The position numbers and the translations under genes are program-made. The notes below the pieces were generated by a model. That model saw nothing but the letters and a program-made list of their open reading frames with translations. It was not told the origin of the DNA and made no database searches. 64,000 nt of DNA from Prochilodus magdalenae (lineage: Eukaryota; Chordata; Actinopteri; Characiformes; Prochilodontidae), in the NCBI GenBank assembly GCA_024036415.1, contig JAMWET010003459.1, positions 203,501-267,500 on the forward strand, written 5' to 3'. Positions 1 through 12,010 of this stretch are shown here, one piece after another (position 1 is the stretch's first letter; every line of letters starts with the position of its first letter).

Positions 1-479
1 AGCCTTGATACGAACTCAAGTGTTCAGAGTGAAAGCGCCCTCGGTCAGCACCTTAAGTAGTATGCTGAGCGACCTGCAGCTTCACTCTGACACACCCTTA
101 AATAAGATACGCCCTTAAATAAACCCATTAAGTGCTGAACAAATACATTTACCAGTCTGCTGTTTGTTCTGCCACTGTGCAACGCGATACCAACAAATAC
201 CAAAGACCATGAAACCCGACGGTATGGCTTTCCAAATGGAATTAGCTTAATGGTCACCATTAGGGACCTGAACGTTCCCATTAGGAAGCCTTCAGATATA
301 TCTGGAGTCAGTCCCAGAGCGCATGGTAAACCATTAGGAACCTTTACAATGTGGATATCAACACATTCGGAAAACCCAAAACACCATTCGACACTGGACA
401 CCACCAGAACCAACAGTACTGAGTTGAGCTGGCACTGACATCAATGAATATACTGACTCCACTTCCTAAACAAGCTGTT
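1..479. other. Intergenic sequence, nothing recognised
   Basis: No coding exon, transposon motif or array is visible. The only internal structure is a short echo of a phrase beginning CATTAGGAA near 280 and 331. The open frames here are short and show no recognisable family. Confidence 0.5.
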
Positions 480-793
480 AACCTTTCACCAACACCACCA
501 ACACTACCAACACCGCCAACACCATCAACACCACCAACACCGCCAATACCACCAAAACCACCAATACCAGCAACACCACCAATACCATCAACACCGCCAA
601 CACCACCGATACTACCAACACCACCAAAACCACCAATACCACCAACACCGCCAACACCATTAACACCACCAACCACCAATAGCACCAATACCTCCAATAC
701 CACCAACACCACCCAAACCACCAACACCCCCAAAACCACCAATACCACCAACACCACCAATACCATCAACACCACCAAACCACCAACACAGTT
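480..793. repeat. CCA/ACA triplet-type array
   Basis: About 310 bp built almost only from CCA, ACA, CCG and ATA triplets with a loose 6-12 bp periodicity such as ACCACCAACACCGCC. The plus strand has almost no G. Open frames on both strands (Pro/Thr-rich on plus, Gly/Val-rich on minus) follow from the triplet composition and are not evidence of a protein. Confidence 0.9.
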
Positions 794-987
794 GGTCACA
801 GTTGGTGACCAGACTGGACTGAAGGTAGGTCAGCTTCGGCTGTAATACGTGCAGAACGTGGTTCATCAATCTGCTGGAATAAGCAAGACCTCCATGAAAT
901 AGATGCTGTCTGGATGCAGCTTAGTTTCCTCCAAAACCTGGATATACCATGCAGCATCCCAGATGTGCAGGTCATGTATTTACAATA

Positions 988-1184
988 CGTTTACATATAC
1001 GGCTTTTAGCTGACGCTCTTATCCAGAGCGACTTACAAGGGTATTCATACTACAGGTAGGCCAGTGTAGTGTTAGGAGTCTTGCCCAAGGACCAGTCACC
1101 CAGACCAGGATTCAAACCCCAGTCTCCCATATGTGGCGGTGGCTCCCTGTGTAATGGTGTTATCCGCTGAGCTATGCCAACCAA
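988..1184 (-). mobile_element. tRNA-derived SINE with L2-type stem-loop tail
   Basis: Read on the minus strand, a tRNA-like head (A-box-like TAGCTCAGCGG, B-box-like GGTTTGAATCC) is followed by a body and by the tail CGCTCTGGATAAGAGCG, a stem-loop shared with L2-clade LINEs (UnaL2 type). The same architecture occurs at 15301-15518 and 63708-63917. The head is degenerate, so this copy is old. It was presumably mobilised in trans by an L2 LINE, relics of which occur in the window. Confidence 0.8.
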
Positions 1185-1916
1185 CCCCAAAACACATACC
1201 ATCATGGATGCTGGCTTTAGTGTGGGGAAAAAGCCACATGGTCCCTCTCCTTTTCATCCCAGAGGATCCATGATTCCCAAAAAAATAATCCCAGATTTTT
1301 ATTCCACTGGAATCTCTTTCCCACTTCTCTTCTGTCCATCTTAAATGAGCAGCGCCTCTGGATCTCTGATCTGTTTATATCGGGTTTCTTTTTTGCATGG
1401 TGAAGTTCCAGCTTGCGTTTGTGAAGCAGTGATAAACAGATTTGCGAAGTGTTCCTAATCCCATGCAGTGGGTCCGAAGATCATGACCTTTTAGTACTGG
1501 TTCTGGTTCTTGCCCAGAGGTTCTCTGGATTCTCTGGGTCTGTTAATGATAGTAGTGCAGATGATGATCATCTCCAAGCTCCGACACAGTCTTTCACAGA
1601 GTGGTGACCACTCGCCATCTCTACTTCCGAAAGACTACGCCTAACTGAGAAGCTCTGTCTTACCCAATCATGTTAATCTAACCTAATCAGCTGTTAGATG
1701 TTCCACCAGGTGCAGTTTCCGGTGTCATGGTGTTTACAGAGGCTCTCTGGTGGGTCTTCTGCTCCCATATCCCATGGAAGCAGAAGAGCGCCACGCTGAC
1801 CTGTGGGATATTCGTTTGGGGCATTGAATGTGATTCCTGCCGGAGTCGCCAGTCTGTCCGCCACCGTTCACCATCATTACATACCCATGGGCAACCACCG
1901 TGCTACCCGCTGTGGG
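1185..1916. other. Intergenic sequence, nothing recognised
   Basis: Mixed-composition sequence without a recognisable exon, array or transposon motif. Confidence 0.4.
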
Positions 1917-3000
1917 TGGTAATGTTATGTATTCCCAGTATGCCGTGCCAAACTTCGGAAACCTGTCTCATCCGTCTCATTCGAACTCCGATAAGTCTTG
2001 TTAACTTGCCATGGGCACACTAGCCAGTGTTCAACCTCACTCACAAGTTAACACCTCACAACGTATACAGGTGTGATTTTCTCACCAAATTCCAATTTCT
2101 CACCATAAAATCTGATTATTTTACCAAATTCCATTTTCCCCCACCTAATTCCATTTTCATACTAAATCCCATTTTCCCCATTAAATTCTGCTTTCTCACC
2201 AAATCCCATTTTTGTACCAAATCCCATTTTGTTTCACCAAATTCCATTTTCTCACCAAAAATTCAGATTATTTTAACAAATCCCATTTTCCCCACCAAAT
2301 CCTATTTTCTCAACACATCCCATTTTCATACTAAATCCCATTTTTAAAAAACTAAAATCCTGTTTTCTCACCAAATCCTATTTTCTAAACAAAAATCTGT
2401 AATGCTTTCTATTATGTATTCCCGGTATTCCTGCCAAACTTCGAAAACACTCACATGATAACACCTCACAACGTACACAGGTGTGATTTTCTCACCAAAT
2501 TTCAATTTCTCACCAAAAATCTGATTATTTTACCAAATTCCATTTTTCCCCACCAAATCCTATTTTCTCACCACATCCCATTTTCATACCAAATCCCATT
2601 TTCCCACTAAATCCTGTTTTCTCACCAAATCCCATTTTTGTGCCAAACCCCATTTTGTTCCACCAAATTCCATTTTCTCACCAAAAATTCTGATTATTTT
2701 ACCAAATCCCATTTTCCCCACCAAATCCTATTTTCTCACCACATTTTCATAATAAACCCCATTTTGTTCCACCAAATCCTATTTTCTGAACGAAAACCCG
2801 TAATGCTTTCTATTATGTATTCCCGGTATGCCTGCCAAACTTCAGAAACCCTTCCCATCCGTGTAGCACTCGCTATCATGTCTCATTCGAACTCCGATAA
2901 GTCACGTTGACCTGCCACGGGCACACCGGCCAGCGTTCAACCTCACTCACAAGATAACACCTCACATCGTATACCGGTGTGGGCGTTCCCAAACCGTCCC
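1917..3000. repeat. Higher-order repeat containing a 17-18 bp minisatellite
   Basis: A spacer phrase (TTATGTATTCCCGG then TGCCAAACTTC) occurs near 1926, 2411 and 2813. After the first two it is followed by a stretch of the 17-18 bp unit CACCAAATCCCATTTTCT (about 2073-2400 and 2485-2800). The phrases ACTCCGATAAGTC and CCTCACTCACAAG also recur at about 1985-2045 and 2889-2955. The structure is therefore a nested repeat of roughly 400-480 bp modules. Phe/His/Lys-rich open frames across it are repeat artefacts. Confidence 0.85.
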
Positions 3001-4955
3001 CTGAGGTAACACCACTCCATAATCAGTTTACAGCCTCTCTCTCATGACGTCTGTCATGGCAGTGTATCTTTCAGGGTTTAAATGGGGACTGGCACATTGC
3101 TGCATTCTGCTTACGGTTCACATGCGTCCCAACTTCTTTGGAAACAGGGTTTAATAGTTCAGCTAGGTATTTGGTATTGCGTCTAGTCAGCCAGCCAGCT
3201 GATTCAAGTTCGACTCAGTTCAACTCAGTTCGGTTCAGTGCATTTACCGGGTGCAGTGCCTCAGTTCTGTCCTTCACTCTGAAGGTTTTTTAAAAATGAA
3301 GGCTCATTATTTAAAGCCTTGTCAAACCTGGCAGCGTTCAGCAGCAGCAGATAACAAGCCGAAACAATACAACACCAGAGTTTCAACTAGCATGCGCATA
3401 GATCACATATCTTTGGTGATTACCGAACACAGGAAGCTGGAAGGCGCAGATTCGAAGACTGGAGTCCAGCATCTCCAGACTAAACTGTCCATTAGGTGAC
3501 CTGTGTATGGATTAGGGCCAAACGTTTGAAAGTGTATCTCATAGGTGAGCAGTAATTGGACTTCCCTATAGACTTTGTCTTGCTCCAGAACCTATCAAGT
3601 CAGTCAAGCCCATTAGACAGTGTCGCTTGCACTCTTGTTGGGGTAACTGTGAGTTGGAACAACCCCGTCAGCCATGTAGGACTCTTCCAGGTCACTGGAA
3701 ATGACCCAAGCTGCACCTTCACACACCTGGTCATATGAGCTCAGTGACGAACTTCCGGTATTTTGCTTTTCCCACTGCCGGTCTTTTTGATTAACGCCCA
3801 GCATGCTTGACGCAGAGCCGGGAAGGACCCCGTTCGACACCCCGACATGCAGTAAGCAAGGAACAAGGCAGATGTAAACACTCACTGGTGCATTTCAATG
3901 AGCCTGGGCTCTTAACAAGCCGTCAGATTGCGGAGATCAAAGAGGACTACAGGAAAAGCCCCAGAGACGAGTAGCTGTGCCGCAATTTGATCGAACCCGG
4001 ACCTTCAGCTTCTTCGCTCCAGTCCACCCACACCGACACCTCTGCTCGTGGCAAGTTGCTTTTTTCGGTCGCGCTCTTCTCTCCGACAGTGACATCTCTC
4101 TTGCTCTCTCGGGTGGCTGCAGAGCTGTGTTAATGAGTTCCTGGCTAGGGGAGCGGTGGGTGGCATCTGCTCGGGACTCGGGGAGCTCTCTAGGAGCCTC
4201 GAGGTCACGATGCCACTCTTTCGCCAAGCCCTCTGCCACAGATAGTTGGCACAGTTTGCCCCCGTCAGGGCCAACATCTGTCTGTACAGCAGCCTGGAAA
4301 AGCAGAGACATCCGATGAAGCCCCAGCTCAGCTACAGGACAGGAGTGGCGCTCATCTCCAGGCCTGGATGGCGTCCATACTTTCGTCAAACAGCATCGGG
4401 AGTCGTGATGAGTCAAGCATGCAGTTTGCACCATGCTAATTAGGCAGGGCTGCGTTCCTGCCACCTCCCGGACCGATCTGGAAGGTTGAATACATTCCGG
4501 CAGGAACGCGTAGAGAACTGTAGTTCTAGGATTGTTCTGCTCTGAGTGACTGTAGGCCTTCAGTGACTGAACATTCCATTTTGTCCCCAACACAACAAGC
4601 TTAACACTACCGACATTTACCAAATGTTCCTTACCTGACTGTAGTAGACTGTTGGTAGTGACTCTATCAGGAGTGACAAGCTCATTTTGAGGAGAGCTTA
4701 ACAACGCTAGCCAGTACAGGACTAGCAAACAGTTTTATGTACAAAAAGTGTTCATGAAAACTCAACATTTTTTATTAGTGGACAAAAAAATAGTCACTGC
4801 ACAGTTCCTAATGCTCTACACCCTGGGACACATTTACTGAACAATGGGATCTAAATGCTCACCATCTGGCCAAAGAGGATAGGGATGCAGTCTTACAGTC
4901 TTCTCTAAAATGCAGGGGCGTGGCTAAAATATCACTCTGCCCGTGGACTACAACT
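3001..4955. other. Intergenic sequence between the two minisatellite blocks
   Basis: About 2 kb of mixed, partly G+C-rich sequence. A 263-codon minus-strand frame (3937-4728) and an overlapping 113-codon plus frame exist, but neither shows a recognisable domain. No splice signals or second exon support them. Confidence 0.4.
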
Positions 4956-5019
4956 CTTGAGCTACAATCACACAGCAAGTAAAAGTGGCCCAAATCTAAT
5001 GATCTCAAAAAATCTGATT

Positions 5020-6262
5020 AATTCCCATTTTCTTACCAAATCTCATTTCCCCCACCAAATCCCATTTTCTCACCAAATCCCATTTCCCCACCAAATCCCT
5101 ATTTTTTTTACCAAATCCCATTTTCCCGTACCATATCCCATTTTTCCATACCAAATCCCATTTTCTCACCAAATCCCATTTCCCCCACCAAGTCCCATTT
5201 TCTTACCAAATCCCATTTTCTTACCAAATCCCATTTTCTTACCAAGTCCCATTTTCTTACCAAATCCCATTTTCTTACCAAGTCCCATTTTCTTACCAAA
5301 TCCCATTTTCTTACCAAATCCCATTTGCTTACCAAATCCTATTCCCCCACCAAACCCCATTTTCTTACCAAATCTCATTTTCTTACCAAATCCCATTTCC
5401 TTACCAAATCCCATTTTCCCCACCAAATCCCCCCCTTTTTTTTTAACCAAATCCCATTTTTTAAAAACCAAATCCCATTTCCCCCACCAAATCCCAGTTT
5501 CTCACCAAATCCCATTTTCTTACCAAATCCCATTTCCCCCACCAAATCCCATTTCCCCACCAAATCCCTATTTTTTTTAACAAATCCCATTTTCTCCTAC
5601 CAATTCCCCTTTTCTTACCAAATCCCATTTTCTCCTACCAAATCCCATTTCCCCCACCAAATCCCATTTTCTTACCAAATCCTATTCCCCCCAGCAAATC
5701 CCATTTTCTCACCAAATCCTATTTTCCCCCACCAAATCCCATTTTTTACCAAATCCCATTTCCCCCCACCAAATCCTATTTTCTCACCAAATCGTATTTT
5801 CTTACCAAATCCCATTTGTTCACCAAATCCTATTTCCCCCCACCAAATCCCATTTTCTTACCAAATCTCATTTTCTTATCAAATCCCATTTCCTTACCAA
5901 ATCCCATTTTCCCCACCAAATCCTCCCCCCCTATTTTTTAAACCAAATCCCATTTTCCCACACAAAATCCCATTTTTTACCAAATCCCATTTCCCCCCAC
6001 CAAATCACTTTTTCTTACCAAATCCCTTTTTTTTACCAAATCCCATTTCCCCCACCAAATCCCATTTCCCCCCACTAAATCACATTTTCTTACCAAATCC
6101 CATTTTCCCCTACCAAAGCCCATTTTGCCCTAACAAATCCCATTTTCTCCTACCAAATCCCATTTTTACCAAATCCCATTTGCCCCCACCAAATCCCATT
6201 TTCCCCACCAAATCCTATTTTCTCAAAAAAAATCTGTTTTTCTTACCAAATCAGATTTTCAT
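5020..6262. repeat. 18-bp minisatellite array, TTACCAAATCCCATTTTC unit
   Basis: About 1.2 kb of head-to-tail copies of an 18-bp unit, with 17-bp and longer C- or T-tract variants that shift frame. It is the same unit as in the 2.07-2.80 kb blocks. Because 18 is divisible by three, open frames appear on both strands (PNPIFL and GFGKKM type repeats). They are not credible proteins. Confidence 0.95.
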
Positions 6263-6849
6263 GTTAATCTGTTAACACTATCATTTACATATGACCTATA
6301 TCTTTGGACATTCTTGGCTTCTTTAAACCATTTAGTCATTTCTTTAAGAATCTATTTAAACAGCGCAGCTGAGAGATTTCGTATTTCCGTACAGAAACAT
6401 CAGCTGGAATGCCGGAGGTCCCTGCAGCACAGAAGTTATGAGGAATGTCGATGTCGAATGACTAATTTAAAAGTTCAGTGAATTCCAGCCTGTCTATTCA
6501 GAATTACACTGCTGCATATCGGATATGTATGGGATTTCAAGGTGGCCCAAATCGGAATTGAAAATGTCAGATTCGATGTGTATTTTGCTGTTCATACGAG
6601 GAGGGAGAGCGGACCAGAGACGCTTTGACTTTGCAATGTACACACAGACTTTGTGACCTGAAAAAGTGGGAGAGGGGTTTATTAAATAAAGCTTTGATGA
6701 AGCAGTTCCTTAATTTATAAATAAGATTAAAATTATAACTATAGTCACTTTATGACAGATCCGGGACAGACACCTCCCTTAAGAAGCACCCCAAATGACA
6801 CAAGATTAACACACGCCCAAGCTGTGATATAAACAAGGACAGGTCTTAT
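6263..6849. other. Intergenic sequence, nothing recognised
   Basis: A+T-rich mixed sequence between the minisatellite and the first transposon copy. No gene signal seen. Confidence 0.4.
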
Positions 6850-7515
6850 CTCTGTACCTGACTGACCCAACAGCCACGACTGGAGACACTCAGTGAGCAG
6901 TGGTGTCCTCCATGAGTCGTCCTGTTAGTGCAGCACCATTGGCAGACGGCTGCACCACGCAGGACTACATGCACACAGACCGTTACCACGACTGTCCTTA
7001 ACACCACGTCACCGTCACCAAAGACTGCAGTGGTGTCGTACCAGACTGTCATGGAGTGACTCAGAATGGCGGCGGGTCATCTTCAGTGACGAGTCCCGCT
7101 TTAGTCTTGGTGGAGACGCCCAACGAATCCGTGTGTGGAGGCACCGTGGTCAGCACCAAGATGAACGGTTTGTTATCACACGTCCAGAAGTCCTGGTGTC
7201 CCTCCACCTCCACCCCTACCGCACCATCTGCAGGAACTGTGTGAGGATGTTCAAGCTGCATGGGATGGATTATCACAGGACACCATTAGGAACCTCTACA
7301 GCTCCATACCGAGACGTCTGGCATGTTGGGTTAGCAAACACGGCGGCCCGACGCCATACTGAGAGACAGACTTCTGTATGTGTAGCTCAATAAATATTGA
7401 TCATATCCGTCTAGACTGATCATCAGTTATTGATCCTGGTCACCTTTATCTTCCTACCCAACACCACCGCACCCCCACACCTCCTTCTGGGTGCAGCTGT
7501 TCTTTAGATGATGAG
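6850..7515 (+). mobile_element. Tc1-like element, internally deleted (family A, copy 1)
   Basis: The plus strand encodes a degenerate Tc1/mariner-type transposase remnant. The segment EWRRVIFSDESRFSLGGD holds the first catalytic Asp and is followed by RIRVWRHRGQ. A frame change then leads to the C-terminal part (AAWDGLSQDTIRNLYSSIP and RRLA). The region that should hold the second Asp and the Glu of the DDE triad is missing. The element ends in a sequence containing GGGTGCAGCTGTTCTTT that recurs at other copies. Related copies lie at 19826-20425, 26560-27033, 33284-34031 and 57300-57690. Confidence 0.85.
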
Positions 7516-8109
7516 TGTGCCATCTTATGTGCCAGATTTCTTGACTTGCTATGTCATAGGTGTCTTCAGTATTAGTCTAAACCCTTTTAAAAGTAAAGCA
7601 GGCAGAACTTTCCCAGGGAAGCGCTTCCGCTCCGCTCTCAGGCTGGGCCGCCAAAGTGAAACATCTTTGCTTTGTGAAAATGAAGCCCTCACTTCCTTTA
7701 TTCCCCCACAAGCCGTGTTCCGCAGTAACTCCGCCCGACACAGGAATCTCGTCATTATCTCTCTTTGAACGTGATATTTTATTTATAATTAGCTGTCAGG
7801 ACGTGTGAAAGTGCGGCCGGGCCTCCACGCGCGTGGAGGAATCCTCTCTAGATCCGGAGCGGTACTTTGGCTACAAGCTGACAGTAGCGGTAATTAGTGC
7901 TCTTGTCTGGTGACTCAGGCCGAGTACGCGCTTTTTTCCGCCGGCTTTCTGCGAAAACTACATCCTCTTTTCTCTCTCTCAGTTGTGACACTGAATTCAT
8001 AACGACACTGAGGCGTCTGTGACCAGCAGGCGGACGGGAAGAGTCGGAGGAACACATCTCGCCCCTCATTACACATGCGCATGTGTGCACTGTTAAACGA
8101 AGGCATACT
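7516..8109. other. Intergenic sequence, nothing recognised
   Basis: Single-copy-looking sequence. No exon or known repeat recognised. Confidence 0.4.
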
Positions 8110-9028
8110 TAAGGCACCTTCTGCTACTGAGTGCTGATTGGTTAGCATCACTGCTACTGAGAGCTGACTGGTTAGCATCACTGCTACTGAGTGCTGACTG
8201 GTTAGCATTACTGCTACTAAGGGCTGACTGGTTAGCATCACTGCTACTGAGAGCTGATTGGTTAGCATTACTGCTACTGAGAGCTGATTGGTTAGCACTA
8301 CTGCTACTGAGAGCTGATTGGTTAGCATTACTGCTACTGAGAGCTGATTGGTTAGCATTACTGCTACTGAGTGCTTATTGGTTAGCATTACTGCTACTAA
8401 GTGCTGACTGGTTAGCATTACTGCTACTGAGAGCTGATTGGCTAGCATTACTGCTACCGAGACTTCATTGGTTAGCATTACTGCTACTGAGTCCTGATTG
8501 GATAGCATTGCTGCTACTGAGAGCTGATTGGTTAGCATTACTGCTACCAAGAGCTAATTGGTTAGCACTCCTGCTACTGAGCGCTGACTGGTTAGCATCA
8601 CTGCTACTAAGAGCTGATTGGTTAGCATTACTGCTACTGAGAGCTAATTGGTTAGCATTACTGCTACTGAGAGCTCATTGGTTAGCATTACTGCTACTGA
8701 GAGCTAATTGGTTAGCATTACTGCTACTGAGAGCTAATTGGTTAGCATTACTGCTACTGAGAGCTCATTGCTTAGCATTACTGCTACTGAGTGCTAACTG
8801 GTTAGCATTACTGCTACTGAGAGCTGATTGGTTAGCATTACTGCTACTGAGAGCTAATTGGTTAGCACTACTGCTACTAAGAGCTGATTGGCTAGCATTA
8901 CTGCTACTGAGACCTCATTGGTTAGTATTACTGCTACTGAGTGCTGATTGGTTAGCGTTACTGCTACTGAGTGCTGACTGGTTAGCACTACTGCTACTGA
9001 GTGCTGATTGGTTAGGATTACTGCTCAT
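8110..9028. repeat. 30-bp minisatellite array, about 30 copies
   Basis: Head-to-tail units of 30 bp, each containing GCTGATTGGTTAGCATTACT followed by GCTACTGAGA. Single-base variants are scattered and the phase is preserved throughout. Because the unit is a multiple of three and free of stops, 10-residue repeats can be read on both strands (LLLLRADWLA and VAVMLTNQLS). These are shadows of the array. Confidence 0.95.
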
Positions 9029-10075
9029 TTGCACAGCAACTCAGTAGGCACTCTTTCATTTTGGAGTCACCCTCCAGCATTCTGATCGCTTAGGCTAGGC
9101 TAACACGTTAACATATTTCACCAGTTAGCTTCCATTAACACTACACAGACACACATCCCTTATTTATAATGCATCAGAGGCATAATGACTGTCTTACACG
9201 GGGTGACCGGACTCTGTATGGGGCCGTACTTGACCTTTGGCTTAGGTTAGACACTAGAGGCAATAACCGCTTTGTCTGAGACCCAGCAGTAGAGAGTGAA
9301 GAACCAAATGAAGATCTTTCCAGTGAGGTGTCAGTGTTTGTAGCGGAGGGTCTGATCCCGGTTACACCGCTGCCTCTAAGAATATACCCACCAGCCTAAT
9401 TCCTCTCCCAAATCGAGCTCCGTACTCTCGCTGAGACTCCACTGATATTTCAACAGCTATTTTGGCCCCGAGTTTAACAGATGCCCTTGTGCAACCGTGG
9501 CGGAGCGGACGGCTAATACGGCTGATGTTTTATTAATTCCTGACGGTTATATTTCAGCTTGTATTGACAGCAAAGCCATGCTCATTTCGGAATCTGTTAT
9601 GGCTGGGCCTAATGATCTTCCGAGGGATTTACTGGGAAGTTGAGCGTGTCACAGCCTATATGCCCCTTTATTTCAGACAGTGAAAGTGAACATGCGCTCG
9701 CTTGAAAGGCTGGAGTTGTGTTTAATTGTGGTTAAAGCTGGAGCGAAGACCTCACAGTTTCGCGCTGCCTTCCCCGCGTCCTTTTCATGTTGAAAGCTGT
9801 TCTGAGAAGCGGCGCTTGGCCTTCCCCAGGGCAACGGTTTCTGTCTCAACATGTAGCCTGTGCTCCGGGTGTCATCATGAAGCAATCCGCACTTTTGCCT
9901 CTTGCCTAGTTCCTGAGGAAGATCAGCATGTCTCGGAATACTTCATGAAAGGAGACATTTGCAATTTGTTCAGCTGAGCACAAGTGGCCACTTTATTAGA
10001 AACCCCTCCTTTGTAGCTCCACTTTACTGGTGTATGGTTTAACTGTTGATGCACAATTGGTGTAAGCCGTCTTCT
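9029..10075. other. Single-copy intergenic stretch, possibly conserved non-coding
   Basis: No exon or repeat recognised. The part at about 9470-9660 has non-repetitive, balanced composition with homeodomain-like TTAATT and TAATAC words. That fits a developmental non-coding element but does not prove one. Confidence 0.3.
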
Positions 10076-11365
10076 TCATCAGTGGACTAGTTATCTAGTT
10101 CCTAGTAAGTGGTCCTCTAGTTCTTAATTTGTGGTTCTTTAGTCTTCTAATTCTTCATCAGTAGACCTCTAATCCTAGTTCTCTAGTTCTTCAACAGTGG
10201 TCCGCTAGTCCTCTGGTTCTTTATCAGTGGTCTTTTAGTCCTTTACTTATTCATCAGTAGTCCTTTAGTTCAGGAGTTCTTTATTAGTAGCCTTCTAGTC
10301 CAAAGTTCTTCATCAGTGGTCCTCTAGTTCATCAGTGGTCCTCTAGTTCATCAGTGGTCATCTAGTTCTTCCATTGAGGTCCTCTAGTTCTCAATTTGTA
10401 ATCCTCTAGTTATCGTGTTCTACATCCATGGCCCTCTAGTCCTCATGTTCTTCATCAGTGGTCATCTAGTTCTTAATCAGTGGTCCTCAAGTCCTCTAGT
10501 TCTTTACTAGTGGTCCTTAAGTCCTCTAGTTCTTTACTAGTGGTCCTCAAGTCCTCTAGTTCTTTACTAGTGGTCCTCAAGTCCTCTAGTTCTTTACTAG
10601 TAGTCCTCAAGTCCTCTAGTTCTTTACTAGTGGTCCTCAAGTCCTCTAGTTCTTTACTAGTGGTCCTCAAGTCCTCTAGTTCTTTACTAGTGGTCCTCAA
10701 GTCCTCTAGTTCTTTACTAGTGGTCCTCAAATCCTCTAGTTCTTTACTAGTGGTCCTCAAGTCCTCTAGTTCTTTACTAGTAGTTCTTAAGTCCTCTAGT
10801 TCTTTATCAGTGGTCCTCAAATCCTCTAGTTCTTTACTAGTGGTCCTCAAATCCTCTAGTTCTTTACTAGTGGTCCTCAAGTCCTCTAGTTCTTTACTAG
10901 TAGTCCTTAAGTCCTCTAGTTCTTTATCAGTGGTCCTCAAATCCTCTAGTTCTTTACTAGTGGTCCTCAAGTCCTCTAGTTCTTTACTAGTAGTCCTTAA
11001 GTCCTCTAGTTCTTTATCAGTGGTCCTCAAATCCTCTAGTTCTTTACTAGTGGTCCTCAAGTCCTCTAGTTCTTTACTAGTAGTCCTCAAGTCCTCTAGT
11101 TCTTTATCAGTGGTCCTAAAATTCTCTAGTTCTTTACTAGAGGTCCTCAAGTCCTCTAGTTCTTTATCAGTGGTCCTCAAATCCTCTAGTTCTTTACTAG
11201 TGGTCCTCAAGTCCTCTAGTTCTTTACTAGTAGTCCTTAAGTCCTCTAGTTCTTTACTAGTGGTCCTCAAGTCCTCTAGTTCTTTACTAGTGGTCCTTAA
11301 GTCCTTTAGTTCTTTATCAGTGGTCCTCAAATCCTCTAGTTCCTTTATTAGTGGTCCTCAACTTC
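10076..11365. repeat. 30-bp minisatellite array with degenerate leading edge
   Basis: The regular core (about 10471-11365) has about 30 copies of a 30-bp unit containing CTAGTTCTTTACTAGTGGTC followed by CTCAAGTCCT. The leading part (10076-10470) has degenerate, variable-length versions. Variant units with TTTATCAG instead of TTTACTAG recur at 10801, 10921, 11011, 11101, 11161 and 11311, an incipient higher-order pattern. Open frames of about 285-296 codons on both strands (LEDLRTTSKE; VLKSSSSLLV) are artefacts of a stop-free unit divisible by three. The unit is unrelated to the 8.1 kb array. Confidence 0.95.
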
Positions 11366-12010
11366 TATAGCTGCTGATCGGTATACCAGCATCCAAAGCA
11401 CCATGCATGCTGGTTTTACTGGTGATCAGCAATACTGGTCTATGCTGGCTGTTCTAGTAGGGATGTATATATAATATATATATAATGAAAGACCTAAGGA
11501 TGACCCGAATGATGGACCATTCTAAACGCAGCAGTGGTCCTGACCATACCGTAGGGTCCACTTGTTGCTTGTTTTGGAAATAATGCTGTGTGATGTGGCG
11601 CTTACTGGACTACAGAGACACCTATCATTCAGCCACACACATTCTAAACTAATAACAGGTAAACTGCTTTGGGGGAATCTTTGGTCTCCCTCCGGTGGTT
11701 TGAGGCGAGGGGCCCAAGTTCATCAATCCTTCAAAGGTCCCAAAGTTTCCTAGCGGCGCCTCTGCATCTGCATACTCCAGGAATCAAACTCCAGACTGTC
11801 TGGATTACGACCTACCGAGCCAGCAGTCTTATATATAGAATCACATACAGCACAATCTAATCATCCACTACCCGCTCCAAAGGCACTCACATTGTTCCTC
11901 TGAGGTCATAAAGTTCAGGCAGCCCTGCAGTCAGCAGTCTAAGAACATCAGGACAAGGATGGCACACCGTTACTCTGAGAGGAGAGGCCTTAACTACAGC
12001 CAAGAGGACT
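11366..12010. other. Intergenic sequence with short AT dinucleotide run
   Basis: Contains a short TATATA-rich run near 11467-11484. Nothing else is recognised. Confidence 0.4.

Noticed and set aside
3937..4728. 263-codon open frame on the minus strand
   Set aside because: No recognisable domain, no splice partners, and overlapping open frames on the other strand. Chance opening in G+C-rich sequence is the simplest reading.
4957..6275. Long Pro/Asn/Phe and Gly/Lys-rich frames
   Set aside because: Shadow of the 18-bp minisatellite. Frame changes at 17-bp variants show there is no coding constraint.
8110..9028. CRISPR-like regular repeats
   Set aside because: Units are contiguous with no spacers, and the window is a vertebrate genome.
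10471..11370. Long open frames (about 285 and 296 codons) on both strands with 10-residue repeats
   Set aside because: They come from a 30-bp stop-free tandem unit. Both strands are equally open and there is no start context, domain or exon structure.
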